Assembly: GCF_008370685.1 (NCBI RefSeq)
Contig: NZ_VTZU01000042.1
Coordinates: 1-64,000, forward strand
Length of the DNA: 64,000 bases
Source of the DNA: Aquimarina sp. RZ0
GTDB taxonomy: Bacteria; Bacteroidota; Bacteroidia; Flavobacteriales; Flavobacteriaceae
Reading direction: 5' to 3'
Positions 1 to 8,359 of this stretch are shown here, one piece after another. Position numbers and translations under genes: made by a program. Each line of letters begins with the position of its first letter. Position 1 is the stretch's first letter. The notes under the pieces are model-generated. The model was not told the origin of the DNA, did no database searches, and worked only from the letters and a program-made list of their open reading frames with translations.

Positions 1-208
1 TCTGAATATTTTTAGTGGCTAAGTACACAAGCTTGAGCAATGCCATATCATTGGTAAAAGCACCTTTAGTTTTTGTTACTTTTCGTACTTGGCGATGAAA
101 GCCTTCTGCTGCGTTAGTGGTATAGATCATTTTACGGATAGGAGCACTAAATTGAAAATATTGTGAGAGTTCCTCCCAGTTATTTTGCCAACTATCAATG
201 ACCACCGG
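1..208 (-). pseudogene. IS256-family (Mutator-type) transposase, 5'-truncated fragment
   Basis: Reading the minus strand from about 208 down to the window edge gives an open frame containing NNWEEL, IRKMIYTTNAAEGFHRQ, RKVTKTKGAF and LLKLVYLATKNIQ. These are the conserved C-terminal motifs of IS256-family DDE transposases. Nothing of the N-terminal two thirds precedes it: the frame is closed by a stop just upstream, and another transposase-like fragment takes over at 195-314. The C-terminus runs off the window. It is a relic, not an active element, unless the assembly is broken here. Confidence 0.8.
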
Positions 209-314
209 TTTTAGAGGGCTCGTATTTAGAAAGACGTTCTTTTAGTGCTACATTCTCCTTTTCTAAGAGATCTAAACGAAATTTGAGAGCTTCTAACTGA
301 AGTAGTAATACGAT
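195..314 (-). pseudogene. Leucine-zipper N-terminal fragment, possibly of an IS66-type transposase
   Basis: An open minus-strand stretch of about 39 codons with no start codon encodes a heptad-rich segment (LEKENVALKERLSKYEP) ending in a TGA. The pattern of a coiled coil followed by LSKYE-P resembles the N-terminal region of IS66-family TnpC proteins. It abuts and slightly overlaps, in another frame, the IS256 fragment, so this point looks like a junction between two mobile-element pieces. The IS66 assignment rests only on this short motif. Confidence 0.35.
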
Positions 315-689
315 TTATAACTAAAAATTTCGCATATTCATCGTTTCTTTTTCCTTTCTACTTCGTTTAAAAAATAAACCGTAGCTATAGCTATGCTTGA
401 TTTTTTTGCCTTGCATAAAGAAAAAATAATTCAATGAATTTATACGAATTTTTTAATCACAAATCGTATAATACAGAAGTGTTCATACTGCTAAGTAAAT
501 AAAACAAGTGATAACCAAAAAATAAAAAACATGACAATTAGGCATGATTCAACATTTAAAAAAAAACAAACTGATTAGTTACAGTGTAGTAAATAGACTG
601 ATTAGTTACAATTCTCTCTTTTTTTACTTTTTTTTTCAAATGTTTTGAACGCTATTGGACTTCTATTAATAAATATTTAATATAAAATT
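315..689. other. Gene-free AT-rich stretch with a 13-bp direct repeat
   Basis: No plausible coding frame is seen. The 13-mer CTGATTAGTTACA occurs at 571-583 and again at 598-610, a spacing of 27 bp. Possibly residue of the neighbouring mobile elements. No terminator hairpin was recognised downstream of the PhzF gene. Confidence 0.5.
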
Positions 690-1475
690 TTAAATCTCTA
701 TTTCTCCTACTAAATAGGGTACTGAATATCCACTGAGAAATACACTGTCATTATGAAGTATACAATCGATTTCTCCACCTCGCTTAGATAATTGTAGAGC
801 TTTTAGTTTTGATTTTCCTAATTTCTTTGCCCAGAAGGGGACAAGAGATACATGGGCAGACCCTGTAACCGGATCTTCTGGCATTACAATTGCATTAGCA
901 TCAAAAACCCTGGATACAAAATCAACAGATTTTCCTTCAGCTGTGAGTATCGTGCATAAATAAGGGAGCTCTTTGAGAAACTCAAGTTTTGGGTTTTCTG
1001 CAAGAACTGATTCTTCAGAATCTAGTGTAATAATCAAATCTCTGGATGCATAAGCTTTTATAGGTTTAGAATTTAGTGCCTTAAAAACTTCCTTAGGAAT
1101 ATCTATAGGTTGTGGAGGACGAGAAGGAAAATCTAAGGTGATCAAACCATTATTTTCTTTCTTCGCCTTTAGAATTCCACTTTTAGAAGAAAATATAACC
1201 TCATCTATTGTTGTGTCCAGGTAATTAAAAATGACATACGCAGAGGCTAAAGTTGCGTGACCACATAGATCAATTTCTGCATGAGGCATAAACCATCTAA
1301 TTTCATAAACATCATTCTTTTTTACAAAATAACCAGTTTCGGCCAGGTTATTCTCTATAGCAATATTTTGTAGTGTGTCATCATCTATCCAATGAGGTAA
1401 ATGGCATATTGCGGCAGGATTTCCTCCAAATAATTTTTGTGTGAAAGCATCAATTTGATACATTGGAATTTTCAT
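690..1475 (-). CDS. PhzF-family isomerase/epimerase-like protein
   Basis: A 261-residue protein with the PhzF signature: N-terminal QIDAFT and FGGNPAA, the NLAETGYF motif carrying the presumed catalytic Glu (E46), DLCGHATLA, and the C-terminal second-lobe motifs MPEDPVTGSAH and LSKRGGEI. PhzF proteins are cytosolic, use a two-lobe diaminopimelate-epimerase fold and isomerise small metabolites, but most members, including this one, have no known substrate. It is slightly shorter than the usual 275-300 residues. The gene begins 4 bp after the SDR stop, so the two are co-transcribed, probably under the ArsR repressor upstream. No phenazine genes are nearby, so phenazine synthesis is not implied. 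Confidence 0.88.
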   Translation of the reverse strand: MKIPMYQIDAFTQKLFGGNPAAICHLPHWIDDDTLQNIAIENNLAETGYFVKKNDVYEIRWFMPHAEIDLCGHATLASAYVIFNYLDTTIDEVIFSSKSGILKAKKENNGLITLDFPSRPPQPIDIPKEVFKALNSKPIKAYASRDLIITLDSEESVLAENPKLEFLKELPYLCTILTAEGKSVDFVSRVFDANAIVMPEDPVTGSAHVSLVPFWAKKLGKSKLKALQLSKRGGEIDCILHNDSVFLSGYSVPYLVGEIEI

Positions 1476-1479
1476 GGAG

Positions 1480-2076
1480 CTAATAAATTTTTAAGATTTG
1501 ACCAGTATTCGTGTTTGTGAGTGTATATTCATAAATTTTTACCACATCTTCTATTTGTACAGGAAGATAACCGGCAAATTTTTTGTCTTTCGGAAAACCA
1601 CCTGCGATCGCTCCGGAGGCAACAACATTAAGACGGATATTTCGTTCTAATTCTCGGGATGCAGCATTTACAAAGCTGTGTAATGCTCCATTTACAAGTG
1701 AGAGTGGAACTGTATTTGGCTCATAATGTTCTGCAAGAATACCTGTTGTAAGGGTTATTGAGCCATTATCTTTTAGATGCTTATTTGCTATATGTACCAG
1801 ATTTACCTGTCCCATTAGTTTACTTTGTATCCCAATGTAGTAATCTTCTTCTGTAAGCTCTGATAATGGTTTCCAGGCAGCTGTGCCTGCTGCATTTATT
1901 ACAGCATCTAATTTTGGTAACTTTTTAAAAAGTTTTTCTATAGAATCTTTATTCGTTATATCAATAGGGTAGGAGTCATTTTTTCTGGAGGCTCCGTATA
2001 CTTCATGATGTTCTTTTAAGGTGTTGTAAATTTCTTTTCCTATTGTACCTGTAGCACCAATTACTAAAATCTTCAT
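1480..2076 (-). CDS. Atypical short-chain dehydrogenase (SDR) family protein
   Basis: 198 residues with an N-terminal Rossmann dinucleotide motif (VIGATGTIG, residues 5-13), the acidic DITN segment, NAAG (about residue 62) and SKLMGQVNLV. Where classical SDRs have the catalytic YxxxK, this protein reads LSLVNGAL, so Tyr and Lys are absent. That matches a recognised short SDR subgroup of about 200 residues with a VNGAL motif, whose reaction is unknown. NAD(P) binding is likely; oxidoreductase chemistry by the usual mechanism is not. It is the first gene of the SDR-PhzF unit, with a palindrome directly upstream. Confidence 0.8.
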   Translation of the reverse strand: MKILVIGATGTIGKEIYNTLKEHHEVYGASRKNDSYPIDITNKDSIEKLFKKLPKLDAVINAAGTAAWKPLSELTEEDYYIGIQSKLMGQVNLVHIANKHLKDNGSITLTTGILAEHYEPNTVPLSLVNGALHSFVNAASRELERNIRLNVVASGAIAGGFPKDKKFAGYLPVQIEDVVKIYEYTLTNTNTGQILKIY

Positions 2077-2081
2077 AATTA

Positions 2082-2103
2082 TATATTTAATTTTATGAAT
2101 ATG
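2082..2103. promoter_or_regulatory. Candidate ArsR operator in front of the SDR-PhzF genes
   Basis: An imperfect palindrome of form ATATTTA-N6-TGAATAT lies 6 bp upstream of the SDR start codon. A near-identical site is at 2441-2462 upstream of the arsR-type gene. Two copies at the two unit starts of one locus suggest a shared repressor site. Binding is inferred, not shown. Confidence 0.55.
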
Positions 2104-2116
2104 TTGTTTTAAATTT

Positions 2117-2428
2117 TTAAAGTTCTTTATTTAATGTTTTTATATACTCAGCAATAATTTTTTCATTTCTTTTAAAATAGGTCCATTTTCCGTGTCTTGT
2201 AGGAATTAATAAACCAGCTTTGTGCATAACTGATAAATAATGGGAAATTGTGGGTTGAGATAACCCAGATTTATCCTGAATATTTTGACCGCATACTCCA
2301 AAATCAAAATGCCCCAACTCCAGATGAGGAGGGAAATTTGCTTCAGGATCTTTTAACCACTTTAGGATTTCTAACCTTGTGGTATTAGAAAGTGCTTTAT
2401 TAATCTCCAAAATAGCATCTGAATTCAT
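2117..2428 (-). CDS. ArsR-family winged-helix transcriptional repressor
   Basis: 103 residues. The sequence NKALSNTTRLEILKWL followed by an HTH segment (QDKSGLSQPTISHYLSVM) and a wing (GLLIPTRHGKWTYFKRN) is typical of the ArsR/SmtB fold. The metal-binding ELCVCDL box of classical ArsR is not present. A single Cys (DFGVCGQN) sits before the recognition helices, so the inducer could be an oxidant or small molecule rather than a metal; this is inference. It is encoded just upstream of the SDR-PhzF genes on the same strand and is probably autoregulated through the palindrome at 2441-2462. Confidence 0.85.
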   Translation of the reverse strand: MNSDAILEINKALSNTTRLEILKWLKDPEANFPPHLELGHFDFGVCGQNIQDKSGLSQPTISHYLSVMHKAGLLIPTRHGKWTYFKRNEKIIAEYIKTLNKEL

Positions 2429-2440
2429 TTTTCAAATATA

Positions 2441-2462
2441 CATATTTAATTTTATAAATATG
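2441..2462. promoter_or_regulatory. Candidate autoregulatory ArsR operator
   Basis: A perfect palindrome CATATTTA-N6-TAAATATG ends 13 bp upstream of the ArsR-type start codon. The same 22-bp motif, with few changes, recurs at 2082-2103. Placement at both unit starts fits a dimeric winged-helix repressor controlling itself and the downstream pair. Confidence 0.6.
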
Positions 2463-2876
2463 TTGATTTTATACTTTATTGATTTTAGAAGAACTGAGGA
2501 ATATTTTTTAGCTTTAAAATTCAGAAATTATATATAACAAAATTTTAATGTAAGCATCTGGTAAGTATATGTATAGTAGAGAAATCAAGTATACTAATAG
2601 ATTAGCAAAAGTTTACCTGATGCTTGCAAGAGTTTTTATCTAGATACTTCTCGGGATAAGTACTTTTTTATGTATCTTCTTTGGTAGTACTTTAGAGATA
2701 GAGTACACTAAATCACTCGAAGCGATACTACAAGGTATTTATTGAAAAAAAAATTCAATTCTGAGACAAGTTCGAAGCATTTAAATTTAGACTATCGAGT
2801 AAATTTTACCCTAAAGATTCATTAATGAATAATTCATTATAAAGAAGTTCCTTTTAGTGTTACAATTATAGATATA
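2463..2876. other. Intergenic stretch, no gene recognised
   Basis: AT-rich with no credible reading frame. An imperfect inverted repeat (AAGCATCTGGTAAG at 2552-2565 against TTTACCTGATGCTT at 2612-2625, 12 of 14 matching) is the only structure noted. It could be a weak hairpin downstream of alanine dehydrogenase, which ends at 2877 on the minus strand. Confidence 0.4.
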
Positions 2877-4076
2877 TTACATAATCAATAAATTAATATC
2901 TCTGTATGATAACTCAAACCAATCTGCAATAGATTTATTGGTTAGAATACCGTGGTAAAAATACAGACCATTTTTGAGACCACGATCAAAACGTACCGCA
3001 TTTTCGATACCACCTTCTTCACCTATTTGTAATAAATAAGGAGTAAATATGTTACTAATCGACAGGGATGAAGTTTTGGCATATCGAGAAGGTATATTGG
3101 GGACGCAATAATGTATTACTCCGTGTTTTTCGAATGTTGGATGATCATGTGTGGTTACCTCACTGGTTTCAAAGCATCCACCCATATCAATACTTACATC
3201 TATAATAATAGAACCTGGTTTCATGCGTTCTACCATGGTTTCTGATACAATAATCGGAGAACGATCTTTACCTCTTACAGCACCAATTACAGTATCACAG
3301 CGTCGCAGGGCTTTAATCAGATTTTTAGGTTGTATAGTAGAGGTATATAATGGCCTGCCTATATTGGTTTGTAAACAGCGCAATTTTGTAATAGAGTTAT
3401 CAAAAACCTTCACATTAGCACCAAGTCCTATTGCCGAACGTGCTGCGAATTCACCTACAGTACCCGCACCAATAATAACAACCTCGGCTGGAGGTACACC
3501 ACTAATATTTCCTAACATCAAACCAGAACCTACTGTTGCATTGCTCATCAATTCTGAAGCAATTAAAATGGCAGCAGTACCTGCAATTTCACTTAATGCC
3601 CTTACTGCCGGATATGCACCATCTATATCTCTAATAAATTCAAATCCTAAAGCAGTAATTCGTTTCTTTGCTAATTCCTGAAAATAATTTTTGGACTGTG
3701 TTTTTAGTTGTAAAGCTGAAATTAACACTGTTTGTGGGTTTATATGTTCTAATTCCTTAATAGAAGGTGGTTCAACCTTAAGAATAATGGGACATCCAAA
3801 AACCTTTGTAGTATCTTTTGTGATTTCTGCACCCGATTCACTGTATTCTCTATCTGTAAAACTAGCGCCAATACCAGCATTAGACTCTATCAATACGCGA
3901 TGGCCGTGCGCTGTTAGTGCTGCAACGGCATCAGGAGTAAGACATACTCGTTTTTCTTGATAGCTGGTTTCTTTGGGGATGCCAATAAACAATTTGCCCT
4001 TTTTTCGTGCTACTTCTATCATTTCTTCCTGCGGAAGAAGTTGCTCCTTAGTAAAGGGAGAGGTTGGTTTATTCAT
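2877..4076 (-). CDS. ald: Alanine dehydrogenase
   Basis: 399 residues of the alanine dehydrogenase/pyridine nucleotide transhydrogenase family. The N-terminal catalytic region has GIPKE and EKRVCLTPDAV. The Rossmann motif GAGTVG is at residues 203-208, followed by VFD, and the C-terminal part has DVSIDMGGCFETSEVTTHD and HYCVPNIPS. The enzyme catalyses NAD-dependent interconversion of L-alanine with pyruvate and ammonia in the cytosol. The chain is about 28 residues longer than the Bacillus-type enzyme because of an N-terminal extension, a length usual for Bacteroidota homologues as far as I recall. It lies downstream of tsaE on the same strand with a 268-bp gap, so co-transcription is uncertain. 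Confidence 0.92.
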   Translation of the reverse strand: MNKPTSPFTKEQLLPQEEMIEVARKKGKLFIGIPKETSYQEKRVCLTPDAVAALTAHGHRVLIESNAGIGASFTDREYSESGAEITKDTTKVFGCPIILKVEPPSIKELEHINPQTVLISALQLKTQSKNYFQELAKKRITALGFEFIRDIDGAYPAVRALSEIAGTAAILIASELMSNATVGSGLMLGNISGVPPAEVVIIGAGTVGEFAARSAIGLGANVKVFDNSITKLRCLQTNIGRPLYTSTIQPKNLIKALRRCDTVIGAVRGKDRSPIIVSETMVERMKPGSIIIDVSIDMGGCFETSEVTTHDHPTFEKHGVIHYCVPNIPSRYAKTSSLSISNIFTPYLLQIGEEGGIENAVRFDRGLKNGLYFYHGILTNKSIADWFELSYRDINLLIM

Positions 4077-4344
4077 GTGTGAAAAATTCGATATTTCAAA
4101 TTACGAATAAAAAAGGATAGCATGCAAATGTAATTGGTCGTTTAGATTTTGGATCTAGTATATTTTCTAAGGAGAAAATACTGGATAAAGCTAGTTTGTT
4201 TATGAATTTTGGAATCTTTAGTAAAACCTGTTCCGCCTGTTTTTTTATTAGATTTATTGAAATGATCTAATTCTGATAAATCAATTTCACGAATGTTAAA
4301 GGATTATTAATTGTAATTATTTGTATTATAGTGAGTTCATGTTT

Positions 4345-4749
4345 TTACTCCATTAAAAGTATTCTTTTACCATCATTTTGTAGTTTGATATTAATTTTAA
4401 CACAGTTTTCTGGTAATAAACGATGCACTTTTTCGGGCCACTCAATAAAAATCCAGTTTTTTTCATCTAAATATTCTTCAAAACCAATATCATAGGCCTC
4501 CTCTTCGTGTAATATTCTATAAAAATCAAAATGGTAAATTAGTGATCCGTTTCCTTGATACTCATTTACTAAAGAGTAAGTCGGACTGGAGATTGTATCT
4601 TCTACACCTAATTGTTTGCAAATTTCTTTAATCAGTGTTGTTTTACCAACTCCCATTTCAGCATTAAAGAGAAGTGTTTTGGTAGGTACATTAGTAATTA
4701 GCTCTTTTGCCACTTTAGGTAGTTCCTGTAATGTATATGTTAGAACCAT
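4345..4749 (-). CDS. tsaE: tRNA threonylcarbamoyladenosine biosynthesis ATPase TsaE
   Basis: 134 residues with a P-loop (MGVGKTT, residues 32-38), the family motif SSPTYSLVNEY and the HFDFYR segment. These together identify TsaE (YjeE), the ATPase partner of TsaB and TsaD that supports t6A37 modification of ANN-decoding tRNAs. The length is normal for the family. TsaB and TsaD are not in the window. The gene is followed on the same strand by ald. Confidence 0.93.
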   Translation of the reverse strand: MVLTYTLQELPKVAKELITNVPTKTLLFNAEMGVGKTTLIKEICKQLGVEDTISSPTYSLVNEYQGNGSLIYHFDFYRILHEEEAYDIGFEEYLDEKNWIFIEWPEKVHRLLPENCVKINIKLQNDGKRILLME

Positions 4750-5099
4750 TGCTTATATCTATATTATTTATAATACACTAAGTTTTTAGTTTAAGATTGC
4801 TTTTAAAAAGCAAACTATAAACCTTTCTTATATACGGTTAGTTTTTTTAGAATAAAATAACTCGCCAAAAATAGTGCTATTTTTTCAGATCATTTTTATG
4901 TTGTAATTAGGATTAGTTTTTATTTTAAAAATCTCTAACGTTCAAAAAAAGTTGTACTTTATATAATTTTGATAATGAGTTGATTCGATATTTTTAATGC
5001 TGATGAAAATAATTGTTTTCTGATGATTAAAGTGAAAGTTGTAGCCTTGAGTCAGAAAAGCTTCGCTTTTTCAGTATGATGTAGTGTTTTTTTATAGCA
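4750..5099. other. Gene-free stretch upstream of tsaE
   Basis: No reading frame of substance. Near 5050-5075 a short hairpin (AAAAGC-TTC-GCTTTT) is seen, immediately before the terminal-repeat element at 5100. Promoter elements for tsaE should lie in the lower part but none is clear enough to place. Confidence 0.4.
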
Positions 5100-5260
5100 G
5101 AACTTATCTTGACTTTTTCGATTTCCTAAAAAATGGCTGACATTCGTCCATCATTTTGCTGTTTTTTTCGTCTATCGTGCTCCTATAGACTGCAAAAAGT
5201 GCCTCATCTGTACAAATTTTAACTCATGTTTGGTTAAAAATAAAAAGTCAAGATAAGTTC
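5100..5260. repeat. 161-bp dispersed element with perfect 19-bp terminal inverted repeats (copy 1)
   Basis: The left end (5100-5118, beginning GAACTTATCTTGACTT) and right end (5242-5260) are exact reverse complements over 19 bp. The centre holds a smaller dyad (TCTAT near 5171 against ATAGA near 5185). Related elements are at 25193-25352 and 40944-41105, with a shortened one at 22066-22125. There is no coding capacity, so it is a MITE or a REP/ERIC-like structured repeat. It lies between GH16 and tsaE, beyond the GH16 terminator. Confidence 0.8.
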
Positions 5261-5275
5261 ATAGGTAAAGAAAAA

Positions 5276-5309
5276 AAAGGAATCTTTAAAACGTCATAAA
5301 GATTCCTTT
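5276..5309 (-). terminator. Rho-independent terminator of the GH16 gene
   Basis: A perfect 13-bp stem (AAAGGAATCTTTA at 5276-5288 with its complement at 5297-5309) has an 8-nt loop. It is followed, in the minus direction, by a run of T residues (A-run 5271-5278). It sits 20 bp past the GH16 stop. Confidence 0.85.
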
Positions 5310-5328
5310 CCATAATTTAATAGTTATT

Positions 5329-7521
5329 TTATTTAATTATTAATTTCAGAGTTTTACCATCATTAACACGTATAAAATAAATACCTGTTGCTAAGCTTGA
5401 TATTGAAATAATTTCGGTAGAATTATTAGCAATTGTTTTTGAAAGCTCTTGTCCATATGTATTATAAACGCTCACAGTATCTCCTTTACCAATACCTTCT
5501 ACAAAAATGTTATTACCTCCCAGTACTGGATTGGGATAAATATTAATAGCTTGAGATTCTATTGTACTTCCAAGATCAAAAGATTTATTGTTTTCTGTAC
5601 GCCAATCAAATGTTTCCCAGGCGTTAGGGTTATTTCCTTTAGGGAATACTGCAGAATTATTTTGGTTATGAGCAGCCTGCATCCATTTTCCAGTTTGTAT
5701 GCTTCTAAGAGCTACTTTTCCATTTCCTCGATTTCTCCACTCAAATCGTTCCCAATTTCCATCACTATTTCCTCGTGCTCTAAGGATGATATTTTGATTG
5801 GTATTATTACTTTGTACATATTTACGAGCTGATAAGGAATAAAGTGCCACACCACCGCGACGATGCCTGTCAATTCTAAATTTTTGACGAGTTCCTTCAA
5901 CGCTATTTTTGTTTGCATATAGGTCATTGGATAATTCTTGTACTGTGGATATAAATTTACGATCTCCACCAGTTTTTCTAAGGGAAATGATACTTCCGAT
6001 AGGAGCACCATCCGCGTTTCCGTCACCACTTGGTGGGTTTGTTCCATCACCAGATGAACCTCCGGCAGATCCATTAACTCTAACTTCTGCCATGTGTAAG
6101 AAATTCTTCCCTGCTAATTGTACTCTAACATAACGTCCGCTTCTGTTTACATTAATAGTTGTGGGTCTTTCTGCTTGTCCGGATGTGAAATAATTTCCTA
6201 CTCCAGATTGGCTGATAGATTGGCTCAGGTTTTTGGTATTAAATCGATTGTTTGATACGAGTACATGAAATCTTGATAAACGATTACCACAGCATCCATC
6301 TCTATTGAATACCTGTACGTTAGAAATATTTTGAACACTTCCTAAATCTACTTCCCACCAGGCATTATTGTCATTATTTGTATGAGTGATGTTGCCAGTA
6401 TTTCCATCAACAGCTTTTTCAGAACCATAGCTATTGTTGTTATTTTGATAAGTACTGGATTGACTTGTAGTTTTTCCTAAAGCTAGATTTGTTGCGTTTC
6501 CAGAATTTCCTCCGCCGCCGGAATTTCCACCACCACCAGAATTCCCTCCTCCCCTGGAATTGTTAACAGGTCTGTAAGTGCGAACCCAATCAACTCGCAT
6601 AACATTTTTAGAGTTATTACTAAGATCGCTATTAGGTGAAATAGGTCTGCCTGCATGACTCTCAATGTCTAAAATCATAAATAGCTCTCGAGTAATCTGG
6701 TTTGCGTGGTCATTTTTATTTAAAGGAGATGAGTTTACATTCGGATAAGGAACTTGTAGTATTGCCTGAGCAAAACTTCCGTTCAATTGACTTTTATACC
6801 TTCCATTTACGTAATGTTGACCATTTCTCGTTGGTACACCATCGATATAAAATGTGATGTCATTAGGACTTTTCCAATAGACACCAAATCTGTGATAACC
6901 ATTTCTCCAAAAATCTGTTTGATTCAGACTATTGGCTTCAGGGTTTGTCTGAAAAAATACCTGATACGTATTATCGGTTATAATAGGACCATTAGGTCCT
7001 TGTCTCTTAAAAACATGAAAATTTGTTGACATTTGTTTACTGAAGAAAGCATCTGGAGATCCACCATATACCTCCAGTACATCAATCTCATTAAACCCTC
7101 CACTATCAAGCATCCAAAAATTTGAAGAGTTTTCAACATTGGCAACCTTGATTCGAGCTTCCATGAAAATAGGATATTTTACCTTACGTTTTGAGGAAAT
7201 TACACCACAGTTTACTCTTCCGTTACTACCGGGTGTCGCTCTTATTTCTAATTTTCCATTATTAATCTGCGTATTACCAGTAACCCAGTTTGTGGCACCT
7301 GGTCCTCTGAAATTTCGATCAGGATTGTAACGATCATCCCATTTGTTTGTAAATCGGTTATCATTTTTGTTGTTGTAATTAAAATCATCAGAAAAATTTT
7401 CCTGTAATTGCCATACATTCCCCGAACCTGGACTAGCGGGAACCGCAAGCCCATTCCAATCTTGTGCACTTATTGTAAATGTAAAAATGCTAATGATTAA
7501 TAGAATTAATTGTTTTCTCAT
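5329..7521 (-). CDS. Secreted GH16 galactan hydrolase (beta-agarase/porphyranase type) with F5/8C and fascin-like domains and T9SS tail
   Basis: 730 residues. A signal peptide (1-19, ending ISAQ) is followed by a GH16 catalytic domain (about 30-318) with the active-site line NEIDVLE, giving E145, D147 and E150 of the ExDxxE beta-bulge pattern. A Gly/Ser/Asn linker (about 323-342) leads to an F5/8 type C/discoidin-like carbohydrate-binding domain (about 344-484; NLALGK, AVDGN, WWEVDLG). Next is a fascin-like beta-trefoil (about 508-650), then a C-terminal type IX secretion sorting domain (INIYPNP... GIYFIRV... KLIIK). The aromatic pattern and NFWMLDSGG fit agarases or porphyranases better than laminarinases, but the substrate is not proven. 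No SusCD pair or sulfatase is adjacent. Confidence 0.9.
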   Translation of the reverse strand: MRKQLILLIISIFTFTISAQDWNGLAVPASPGSGNVWQLQENFSDDFNYNNKNDNRFTNKWDDRYNPDRNFRGPGATNWVTGNTQINNGKLEIRATPGSNGRVNCGVISSKRKVKYPIFMEARIKVANVENSSNFWMLDSGGFNEIDVLEVYGGSPDAFFSKQMSTNFHVFKRQGPNGPIITDNTYQVFFQTNPEANSLNQTDFWRNGYHRFGVYWKSPNDITFYIDGVPTRNGQHYVNGRYKSQLNGSFAQAILQVPYPNVNSSPLNKNDHANQITRELFMILDIESHAGRPISPNSDLSNNSKNVMRVDWVRTYRPVNNSRGGGNSGGGGNSGGGGNSGNATNLALGKTTSQSSTYQNNNNSYGSEKAVDGNTGNITHTNNDNNAWWEVDLGSVQNISNVQVFNRDGCCGNRLSRFHVLVSNNRFNTKNLSQSISQSGVGNYFTSGQAERPTTINVNRSGRYVRVQLAGKNFLHMAEVRVNGSAGGSSGDGTNPPSGDGNADGAPIGSIISLRKTGGDRKFISTVQELSNDLYANKNSVEGTRQKFRIDRHRRGGVALYSLSARKYVQSNNTNQNIILRARGNSDGNWERFEWRNRGNGKVALRSIQTGKWMQAAHNQNNSAVFPKGNNPNAWETFDWRTENNKSFDLGSTIESQAINIYPNPVLGGNNIFVEGIGKGDTVSVYNTYGQELSKTIANNSTEIISISSLATGIYFIRVNDGKTLKLIIK

Positions 7522-8172
7522 TTTATTAATTAATATAAAAAGTGTTGTTTGTGCCTAATACAATTTTTCCCCATGAAAAAAAGCCTTTTACAAATCATTA
7601 ACCAGCATAAATAAACGTAGTTTAAGTTTATTTTTCTGGACAGAAATGCAAAGGCTTTAAGAGTAATTGGCATTTATTGCCTTTTGACTAAGTATTATTT
7701 TTTATCAAATTGGTTGTAGATAAATAATAGACTCACCCAAATAGAGTTCGTGTTAAATAATTAGAGTATAAATTCGTCAATAAGTCATATAATTTAGTTG
7801 TTTTACGCTTTTATTAATTTTTAGCAATTGTTAATAAGATATTAATAATTATTTAACACGAATTTAATCATATATTAGGCCTGTGTCAAAGGAAAGAAAC
7901 TAGATTAAAACTAGACAATACCGGTTTTTAATGTAAGATTAACAAATGTTTAGAGTAGTATATTTATACTTAAATAGCTGATAATAAATATATAATGTAT
8001 GAATAAATGCTATTTCAGTATTTGAAAATAATTTCCTACATATAAAATAAACTTAAAAGATAAAAGGAAGTTTTTACAGCTAATTTTATGTAGGATATTT
8101 GTCAGGTGAATAACTGTATTTAGAAAATTCCTGATATCTAAAACATAAAATTATATCAAAATGCAGTATTGA
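7522..8172. other. Long gene-free region upstream of GH16
   Basis: About 650 bp of AT-rich DNA. It contains the 17-bp perfect inverted repeat at 7747-7862 and otherwise no recognisable gene. The GH16 promoter should be in the first 200 bp, but I cannot place it with confidence. Confidence 0.45.
7747..7862. repeat. 17-bp perfect inverted repeat flanking about 80 bp
   Basis: TTCGTGTTAAATAATTA at 7747-7763 is exactly complementary to 7846-7862. The 116-bp unit lies about 225 bp upstream of the GH16 start. The arms are too long to be a chance match at this distance, even in AT-rich DNA. It could be a small mobile element or a pair of regulator sites. Confidence 0.65.
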
Positions 8173-8359
8173 TTTGAGTTTAAGGCCTTCAATACAATAG
8201 TTAATCCGATAACTATCAATCTTGAATTACTTTATAAAAAGAAGTACAAATGCGTCAGCAGAATCATTTAATGCAAAAATAAAAGCATTTAGAGCACAGT
8301 TCAGAGGTGTCAAAAATGTAGAATTCTTCCTTTTTAGATTAACAAGAATATTTGCATAA
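8173..8359 (+). pseudogene. C-terminal relic of an ISAon1/ISL3-like transposase, frameshifted
   Basis: One plus frame reads FKAFNTIVNPITINL (about 8173-8223). It shifts into another frame reading NYFIKRSTNASAESF then NAKIKAFRAQFRGVKNVEFF to RLTRIFA and a stop at 8357-8359. STNASAESFNAKIK...QFRGV is the C-terminal signature of a transposase group common in Bacteroidota (ISAon1/ISL3-like). No N-terminal part remains and there is at least one frameshift, so it is dead. Confidence 0.75.

Noticed and set aside
690-1475. PhzF as a sign of phenazine synthesis
   Set aside because: No other phz genes are near; most PhzF-family members act elsewhere.
2552-2625. Imperfect 14-bp inverted repeat near the alanine dehydrogenase 3' end
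   Set aside because: Two mismatches, a 46-bp loop and no T-run make it too weak to call a terminator or element.
3151-3960. Plus-strand open frames opposite alanine dehydrogenase
   Set aside because: They lie entirely antisense to a strong ald gene and carry no family motif, so they are shadows of it.
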